64,000 bases of DNA from assembly GCA_022559985.1 (NCBI GenBank), contig JAFJTR010000101.1, forward strand, positions 38,353-102,352, read 5' to 3'. The notes beneath the pieces were generated by a model that saw only the letters and a program-made list of their open reading frames with translations, had not been told where the DNA came from and did not search any database. Every line of letters begins with the position of its first letter. Positions within the stretch are counted from its first letter, which is position 1. The translations under genes were made by a program, and so were the position numbers. Shown piece after piece: positions 56,772-64,000 of the stretch. Source of the stretch: Parastagonospora avenae f. sp. tritici 18332-5. Lineage: Eukaryota; Ascomycota; Dothideomycetes; Pleosporales; Phaeosphaeriaceae.

Positions 56772-59700
56772 CTAGAGCGATGTTATAACAGGAGTTTGAG
56801 GTAAAGGAATATCGCCTTTGTTAGTGCGAAGTACCTGGCCATCGGACGAGAAATCGACATAAGTGATGATACGAGAAGGGCTTTCCAGCGTGCTGCGGCA
56901 CATACCCGTCGTCGCCTCCCACAGCTGTACTGTGTTGTTGTGGGATGCCGATGCGACCAGCTGCCCGTCTGGCGAGAAGGCCACCGCCGTGACATACCTG
57001 GAATGGCCCTCCAGCGTGCTGCGACATGCGTCCCAGTCTGCTTCTTTCGTAGACAGCATCTTGATCTTTTCTGGCACTTAGTCTATAAACGTTTGTCGTA
57101 TCAGGCTCCTCTCTAGTGCGAACACTAGCGCGGAGCAATAGATCTGCAGCGGCGCATCTGTAAGCACCGAATAGAACCGCAGCACGAACCGCTTAGCGTC
57201 ATGAAGAAACCCTATAACTAGCTTTGCGGATGGCTGCGTTTCACGTTAGCAGGGTAGTATGAGGGTGTCTTGCAAAGATCTTACACTAGCAAGTGCCTGA
57301 AGGCTGTTAAGCAAGTCAACGCATCTGCTCGATTCTCTTATGTCAGCATCTACGAGGGTACGCCTACTCAGGAGTAGTGCGTTTCATTACTGCTTATGTA
57401 ACAGGAGGATATATATTCGCTCTCTACGATAGTTTCTATCAATCAACCAACTTCTTCCTCAATCTCCTCACACTTGTTGACATCTTATAAGGCTCATGGC
57501 CTCGAGCCAGTGGAGAAAGTGCTTCTGCAGGAAGAGGTGCGTTGCGTCTCCGTCCGCCATACCTTGCCCACCCTGCTTGAGATGATTAACCCAGTAATGA
57601 CACGCATATTGTAGATCAGGTGACAGACTGCCAGCAACTGTCTGCTCATCTATCTCGTCCCTTAGCACTCCAGAGCTTAAGAGGCAGCACATGTCCTGAC
57701 GAAGACCGCTAGGTCCAGACATAAGCTCAAGGCAGCGAGATGCAAGCTTCTAGTGTGTGCTTTTCTCATCTACCTAAAACAGGCTCTTTCCTTGTTTTTG
57801 AGGGTCGACAAGGAACTTCTAAAAGGACAAGTGCAAGAGGCGAACAGGCGCGTCCTTGTTAATAGGAACACTAATAGCGGGGTGCAAAGAGTTAAGTCGA
57901 CACTAGATCTTATCTTGTGGAACTTAAAGCAGCCGGGCAATCGAGACAGCAGAGAGTGGCCTTTCAAGCACAACAATACTGCCGACAACTTCTCGGAAAG
58001 CCTCAAGCCACGTCTCCCTGTCGTCTTCCTCCTGCTCACTAAGCAGCTAATTAAGCACAGGGAGGTACGTCTGATCTAGCTGCGAAAAGGTTGCCTTCTG
58101 ATACTGCAGGACCTTGTTCAGAAAAGCCGTAGGACTGCTTCCTTTGCTGCCAACATACCGACATACGGTGGCAGCGTAGATGAACAGCGGCACAGCCAGC
58201 TCAACCAGCGCGAGGATCTGTTGTTGCGCTGGCCAGTCTGAGGCTAGCATACGTTCTTTTCGTATCATACCAAGCTCATACTCTAGGAACAGACGGATGT
58301 CGTGTTCAATCGTGCTCCTCGGTACTTCGTGGAGGACTAGATCTTGGTACGTGCCGTTCGCCATCTCCTTAAAGCCCAAGCGGATGTGGAGCTCTAGCTG
58401 ACTAGTTACCACGATCCGTAGCGGCACTGGGCGAATGTCTCTTGTCCGAGCGAGCAGCTGGAGGATCGCCCGAACGTCTGCTTCTCGTTCACATTCGTCT
58501 AGCGCGTCGATCACGACAACTCGCGCCAAGGTCTGCGAACGAGTCTGCTTTATCCCTTGAAGTGGCTGCAGGATCAGCTTCTTAAACTGGTCTTTCAGAG
58601 CTCTTTGTGAGATAGTCGAGTCCTCGTCAAGCGCCTTGCTGATGCCAGGTAGCATGCCGGGCTCGTGCTTCACTAGGTCGGCAGCGACGGTGGTAAAGAA
58701 CCGCAAGGTGTTGCCGCGCTCGCCTTCGCCTTTTTTGAAGAAGAAGCTTGCTCCCAGGTGGCCGTGGCTGGCGAATGACTCTGCAATCGTCCGCGCGATC
58801 GTAGACTTTCCTGTGCCCGCCATGCCACTCAACCAGAATATAGGCTTACTACCCTCATCGTTCGCCCATTGCGTGATCTGATAAAGTAGCTCAGTACAGG
58901 TGCTCGGCAGGCATCGTGCGTTGTGTTCTTCGTTGTGGGAGTTATAGGAAGCGCCTTCTGCGATAGCCAGGTTAACAGAGTAGTGCACTTGGATTTCTTT
59001 TCGCAACCGGTCTATAGCCTTCTGCCGCCCTTCACCATAGAGAAGCAGCATCTGGATATCGAAAAGGCCTAAAAGTGAGTACGCTGCGTCTTCCCCTCGT
59101 CTCGTATTGCGTCCTTCCGCCCAAGACATCCGCTCGTCAACAGTGAACGAGTCCATCGAAGTGCCCTCAAGAGCCGACACAGCGATCCCAGTGATACCAT
59201 GCAGAGTCTGCACAAGTGATTGCTTGTCACCAAGCCGTTGCCCCTCCTCGGAGAAGAACTCAACTGAGTCCGGAGCAAGGAGCTCTTGAAGTGTCCAGCC
59301 TCGAGTGAACCATCTACTCTCCTTAATGGCTAATTCCCATCTATAATGTAAGTCACCATTTCCTTCGCAACTATCGCTAGAAACGTCGGACAGATAGACG
59401 TAGCATCTCCTTGTGTTGCACGATAACAGGGTTATCCTTGCACTCTCTCTTCCTTCACATATATATAGCTCCCTTCGTTCATAGCTATTCAAGCAACTCA
59501 GTCCTTCATTCTCATTCCATATCACATACGTGAGACCTTGCGTTTTTAATACCAGCGAAACATAGAGATGATCGCTTCTAAGAGCTCGGAGTGGTTCGCC
59601 TTGTCGATGCAACACGTATCCACCCAGAAGTGATTCAGTCCATCCCGCTTAGCCTGTTGTGCGCAGAACCGGATCTTGCAATATCCTGTCTTGCTCCTTC

Positions 59701-59848
59701 CGTTCTTCTTCAGCATGTCATCGAAGGTCACTTCTTGACTATCTATCCATGTATGAGAGAGTATCGCATATAGAGGGATCGTATTATCGCCGATCAGGTC
59801 CTCCGTCCAGCTAAGCTCCTCGTTACTCTTGTAGTACAACAGTCGCAT
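56772..59848 (-). pseudogene. HET-NACHT-WD40 NLR (HET-E/HET-D-like) relic
   Basis: Exon 1 (59546-59848) encodes a HET domain: YAILSHTW, VTFDDM, QAKRDGLNHFWVDTCCIDKA and EAIISMFRWY. After an intron, 58047-59615 keeps the HET C-part (ESRWFTRGWTLQELLAP) and a NACHT NTPase with WLSGMAGTGKSTIARTIAES (Walker A) and VVVIDALDECE (Walker B). From TAG 58047 the same frame continues with in-frame stops at 57924, 57903, 57819, 57774 and 57750, then through AMSLI to a WD40 zone (HSRYVTAVAFSPDGQLVASA, VQLWEATTGMC) ending at 56772. Only about two WD repeats remain. Such proteins trigger vegetative incompatibility or immune-like cell death in fungi. This copy cannot make a full product. Confidence 0.85.
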
Positions 59849-61187
59849 TGCGTCACCAACAGCAGCTGTGCGAGCTGATGGACGCGACAGCGGGATCGAT
59901 AGGGACAGCGGCTCGCCTGCTAGTTAGGCACAACGGTCGTCGCTAGCAGTGATAGTGTCTTCATTACTATAGGCTGATGAGTACGGTGTCCAGCGCTTTA
60001 GTTCTTCAACCTCAGAAGCCGCACAGGAGGTTAGTGATCACGAAAGGCTGGATCGTAGGTACGCGGGGTAGAAGGCGCAGCCTGGGTTGTGTGGACGTGA
60101 CGCTGCAGCATGCAGGGCTGAGGAAGGCTGATCGCCAACAAAACAGCCTGCATATTTCAGCCAAGCCAACAGGCAGCCAGATGTTTCTCGCTTGGCTCGT
60201 GGAAACGCGACAATACCAGACGCATGATACAATATATGTAGATAAACCACATGTGTTTGCCAATGTACACGATACGAAAGTGCGAGGCTGAAGTGGTGCG
60301 ACGAGGGGTGGTGATGGTGGCGGGAATGAACGAGCGAGGCAGCAACCCTCAGGCAGCTGGCCGCTGCCGCGCGCCACAGACTACGTTAGCAAGTAAGGGC
60401 GTCGGAATCAAGAGCCACAGTTATTTTTAGGGGCACTCCGAATTGAGTATAGTCTATAGCACACCAGTGATTACATAATAGGACTATCAGATCATAAAAT
60501 ACGGCCAATGTTTCTCAATACTAGTGTCAGATTAAAAATGTTCTTAATAATGTTGATTATTGAAGTGATTAATTGTCCTCCTTGTCTGATCTATGAACAG
60601 GTGGCTTTTATCCCCCGCCCTTGTGCGACCAGCCGCGCGGTCCATTCCATGCAGTTCCATTCCAGCTGAGCCTGTGATGCGGCCAGCCTTGCTCATATCT
60701 GACAACTAGAAGGGCACAAGGGAAACTCTCAGAGCAAGGTTTTAAAGTTGCTAATCGCGATGAGACTTAAAATATACAGTCCTCATGATTATAACTCTAT
60801 TACTGTCCTCTGAAATATCAACTAGTCCCATCAGAATATTAGAAGCAGGGGTAGGAAGAAAGGCGGGGTTTGAACAGCGCGTACGAAATGATCAACAGCG
60901 TCAACAATGTCACGAAGATCACGCTCATAAGCTAGTATAAGGATGAGTAAATGCTATAGAACTAGTTATAACATTCTTAGGACGAAGCTCTTGCGATAGA
61001 ACGATATTCCGAGTTTTTAGTACAAAAGTGTCTCGCTACCTTTTGTGTCTCGCTTCGCAGTGGGTGACGTTAGATAATTAAAGCTAAGTTAGCAAATATG
61101 TCCCAAACAAACTCTTCTCAATCCCAAAAGTCACGCCATATACTCTATCAATTCCACACTCTAAAAAATCGTTCATTCTCACAGAAA
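59849..61187. other. AT-rich intergenic region, no gene
   Basis: 1.34 kb. From ~60420 to 61090 it is AT-rich with many TTAAT/TAATA words, unlike the coding DNA around it, which would suit decayed transposon DNA. Frames at 59977-60377 overlap on both strands without family resemblance. No terminal repeats identified. Confidence 0.4.
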
Positions 61188-63466
61188 CTATACGAATATA
61201 TACGAATGCTTCTGCCACCAATCCTCCGCCGTCTTCAAAAACCTCCCCCTTTCATCCATCAACTTATCCCTATGCTCTTTGGCCTCCTCCGCCCCCATCG
61301 GCAACGCACTCTTATTCTCTTCGAGATGCTCTCGCACCATCTCCAGCAGCTCGACTGGCAGCGAAGCATTCCCCGCTATTTCTGCGTCCCCCGCGGTCGT
61401 GACGCCTCGTTCTTCCAGCAAACTGACTACCTCAGCGGGGAGTTTTGCTAGCGCGGCTTTGCGCGCTTCAGCGGTGCCACCGAGGAGCGACTTGCTGTAC
61501 CAGGATAGTTGCTGCGGTGGGACGTTTGCGGTGTTAATGACGCGTTTGGTAGGGTCGATCAGCCACAGCGTGACGAAGCGGTGGTGCCCTGGTTTTGTTG
61601 GATCGATGAGTTTAAAGGGGGACACGCGGTGTTGACTGTCCGTCTCATTAGCAAAACCTCTTCAGTCACGATTCAGCACGTGCTTACAAGACATTGGGAA
61701 ACGCCAGCAAGCGCCCCTGCTTTGTCACCACACTTCCATAATTCTGCAAACACGGCGAGTTGCCGCACCCAAATCCAGTCCCATACACACCTTCCATCCA
61801 CTTGTACGAGTCCTGGCCGACCTGGTATGCGTCATCATCGTTGAGGTACACGGACGTCTGCATACGGAAGTACAGACTGTTGTCGGCGATATTCTCGCTG
61901 TCTAGATAATACATCGACGTCGCGGCGATGTGTTCATTCATCTGGCCCTCGATGTGCCATCCGCCGACGGGTAAGTCCGGTTTCTCGGGGGTGAGTTCAA
62001 TTGAGACCATTTTGACAATGACTTGAAGGCCAGAGGAGGCGAAGCGTTCCACAAGCCGTGTACCTTCCTGAGGTGCGTATGAGATGTCTGAGAAAGTTGC
62101 CTCGGGAAGCTTGGGCTTGCGCACGATCTTCCATTTGTACTCCGTTAGTCTGTTGGGTTCAGACCAGTCTGGAGAGTATCCTAAGTCTTCGAGTTGTTGC
62201 TCTGTGACCTCTGCCTCTGCGCACTCTTGTGGGTCCTCGGGGATCCAGTTTTCGGCATTTTCATCACTAAAACGCAAGATGATTAGTGTTGTGCAGAAAT
62301 GAGGCGTGTGAACTTACTCAGCGTTATCCACCATAGGCATGCGTTTCTTCATCCTCCCCGCACCTTCTCTGCTCTCATAACCGGCAGCTAAGGCAAGGCA
62401 CTGATCCCACATAGGTATTGAAGCTTTAATAAGTTCCTCAAGCATCCGATAGATACCGGGATACTTCCCCGGGTGCAAGTTATTCACATAACTGGTGAAC
62501 TTGACACCGCCATCTGGCTGAAACGCAACGTTAGCTGGCAGCCATTGATACGTCTCAGACCAGTACTCTGGCGGCAATGTACCGCTTCCGACTCCGTAGT
62601 GCATCGTATTGGTTCCTTCGAAGTTTTGGTGCTCTGCTTTTGGCACAACGGCTCCTTTGCCGGCCCAGTGGGAAATCGCATCTTCGACACCGACGCACTC
62701 TTGCTGGAATGCGCGGGTCCGACCATAAATTAAAGGGTACATCGATGGATCTACAAAATCCTGTACTATGTCATTAGAGCAAGGGTGCCAGTCAGGATCA
62801 GCTTCGTGATCGGCTTTGAGCTTCTCAAAAGCAGCACGTAAAGCGGCGTGCAGCTCTGGCGTGACGATGGAGTCGGACTTAGCCACAGATGCACAAGCAT
62901 CCAACGTCGGTACGATTCCAGTTTTGTCCAGATACTTGGCTTTACTCTGGAGCTCTTGAATGCACTTTCGCAATCGTCAGCAAATTTGCCCAAATCTCAA
63001 AAGCTAATACCTACGCAGTCAAAAGCGACCCCATTCAGAATATTATCTGGCATCACACCCCGTCATCATCCCGCAACTCTACCCCGTCATCTCCCCAATA
63101 CTGACTCTTCCCACTTGTTGCCAGCTTATAAAAATCCTCGTCCTTCAACGCTAACGCCTCTTTCTTCCACTTCGCCACAATCTCCTCATCAAACACTTTC
63201 CTACTCCACTCGGTCCTGTCCGTCAATTTCTCCATGACGTCCATCATAGCCACTTCGCGCACAAAGATCGGCTCCGAGTCGGCTTCATAAATACTGCCGT
63301 GCGCGCCAATCGGATAGAAGCCGTATTTGTCTTGAACGAGATGGCGCAAGGGGAGCCCGAGCCCGGGGTAGTCGTAAATTGCTGGTTTGGGCGTGGGGAG
63401 GAATGAGGAGGAGTAGGAGTGCTGGCGCAATGTGGCGAATTTTCTGATTTGAGATGTTCGCGCCAT
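61188..63466 (-). CDS. DUF4246 family protein (~693 aa)
   Basis: Four exons, introns 62965-63058, 62267-62317 and 61636-61687, join in frame. The start at 63466 (MARTSQIRKFATL) is chosen over an in-frame ATG at 63544. Landmarks of the fungal DUF4246 family are YPGLGLPLRHL, VREVAMMDVMEKLTDRTEWS, then DPSMYPLIYGRTRAF, QWLPANVAFQPDGGVKFTSY and VNNLHPGKYPGIYRMLEEL, and later GGWHIEGQMNEHIAATSMYY, NYGSVVTKQGRLLAFPNVL and QHRVSPFKLIDPTKPGHHRF. The HxxxxxxEHI and late QHRV plus FVTLWLIDP elements recall 2-oxoglutarate oxygenases, but no activity is established. The family is often expanded in plant-associated fungi. No signal peptide. Confidence 0.88.
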
Positions 63467-63901
63467 AATTGAAGTTGATATGAAGAAGGAGGAGGATAGT
63501 GATGCTTTATATCCTTTTCGAACCACCAACATAGCGCACGACACTAAGACTTATGAACAAAGGGCACCTACCCATCAAAGGGCATCTACAGGCCTCTTTT
63601 TACTTATTAGGTTTAGCCTTCCGGCTTTCACCGCCTTTCTTGCCTCATCAACTTTCTGCCATAGACCCTGGCTGCACCCTGGTCGGAAACTTCCGCTGCT
63701 GCTGCGTCGCGTCGCGTTGCGTCGAATCGCGTTACACAAAATAGTCTGCTGGGTCGAATTTGCTTCGTCCTGCGCCTTTCCGCCCTAATCGCTATGACTG
63801 TTTTCGAAATACCGTGGGTGACGGCCCAACGAGCCGGACGGCCCAACGAGCCACCCCACCAAAACATCAACTAAACTCCAACACGCGATAACTCTGTCAA
63901 C
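63467..63901. repeat. 5' flank of transposase with two-copy 17-bp direct repeat
   Basis: 435 bases between the DUF4246 start and the transposase ATG. ACGGCCCAACGAGCC occurs at 63821-63835 and 63838-63852, separated by GG. This pair lies ~50 bases before the transposase start and may be part of the element's subterminal region. An earlier stretch at ~63700-63745 has short GCGTCG/GTTGCGTCG repeats. Confidence 0.5.
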
Positions 63902-64000
63902 ATGAGCTCAATTGAGGCTGCGCTTGCAGCTATCGAATCGCTACAACCAGGAGAACAGTTCAGCTATCGCAAAATTGCAGCAGAGTATTGCTGTAACCGT
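63902..64000 (+). mobile_element. pogo/Fot-type transposase, N-terminal 33 codons, partial
   Basis: The ATG at 63902 opens a frame running to the window edge: MSSIEAALAAIESLQPGEQF then SYRKIAAEYCCNR. This is the N-terminal helix-turn-helix start of pogo-type transposases of filamentous ascomycetes (…SYRKIAAEYG-NRSTL pattern). Nothing more can be said on whether the element is intact. The Cys before CNR is unusual, where Gly is expected. Confidence 0.75.

Noticed and set aside
63467..63544. 26-residue N-terminal extension of the DUF4246 protein
   Set aside because: In frame but without family resemblance; the ATG at 63466 directly precedes the conserved start. It cannot be fully excluded.
1..64000. 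tRNA, rRNA and CRISPR features
   Set aside because: No TPsiC-like GGTTCRANNC box with a paired cloverleaf, no rRNA segment and no regularly spaced repeat array was found by eye; a covariance-model scan would be decisive.

Overview
The window is nuclear DNA of a filamentous ascomycete, most likely a Dothideomycete of the Pleosporales type. This rests on many short introns (37-218 nt, mostly 45-60 nt, GT..AG with CTRAY-like branch sites), orthologues of well-known fungal genes, a polyketide synthase, a HET-NACHT-WD40 gene and pogo/Fot-like transposons. The lineage below Pezizomycotina is inferred from protein resemblance, not computed. No rRNA, tRNA, CRISPR array or bacterial operon structure was recognised. 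Splice sites were read by eye; for nearly every multi-exon gene the joined exons give an exact multiple of three.

Layout. 1-0.9 kb: the 3' end of a reducing polyketide synthase (KR and acyl carrier domains). 1.4-4.3 kb: a five-exon gene for an unrecognised ~843-aa fungal protein. 6.4-38.1 kb: a dense conserved block. In order it holds a mitochondrial hydroxyacid-oxoacid transhydrogenase-like dehydrogenase, a DUF985 cupin, a Zds1-like polarity/phosphatase regulator, Miro GTPase GEM1, the WD40 carbon-catabolite regulator CreC, an alpha-arrestin, a cytosolic GH18 glycosidase fused to a UBA domain, the cell-cycle kinase Cdk1, an AlkB/ALKBH1-type dioxygenase, a Slm1-type BAR-PH protein, TSR2, a BSD-domain protein, a Yrb30-type RanGTP-binding protein and the release factor eRF3/Sup35. 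Several neighbours are divergent pairs sharing one promoter region (GEM1/creC, Cdk1/AlkB, SLM1/TSR2, Ran-binding/SUP35).

38-64 kb is more accessory. It has a P450 relic, an orphan 586-aa gene, a FAD-linked oxidase relic, a divergent O-methyltransferase/cytochrome P450 pair that looks like a small or decayed secondary-metabolite locus, the splicing factor SAF4, and then a transposon-rich tract (50.7-60 kb). That tract carries two copies of a 154-bp LTR (one a solo LTR with a 5-bp target duplication), tandem degenerate coiled-coil units, a pogo transposase split by a second insert, and a HET-NACHT-WD40 NLR relic. The NLR relic keeps a single frame but is broken by stops of the kind left by repeat-induced point mutation. 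A DUF4246 gene follows, and the window ends 99 nt into another pogo-type transposase.

No wholly new system is demonstrated. The observations most worth checking are the GH18-UBA fusion, the in-frame NLR decay, the solo LTR next to the coiled-coil array, and the OMT/P450 pair with its oxidase relic.
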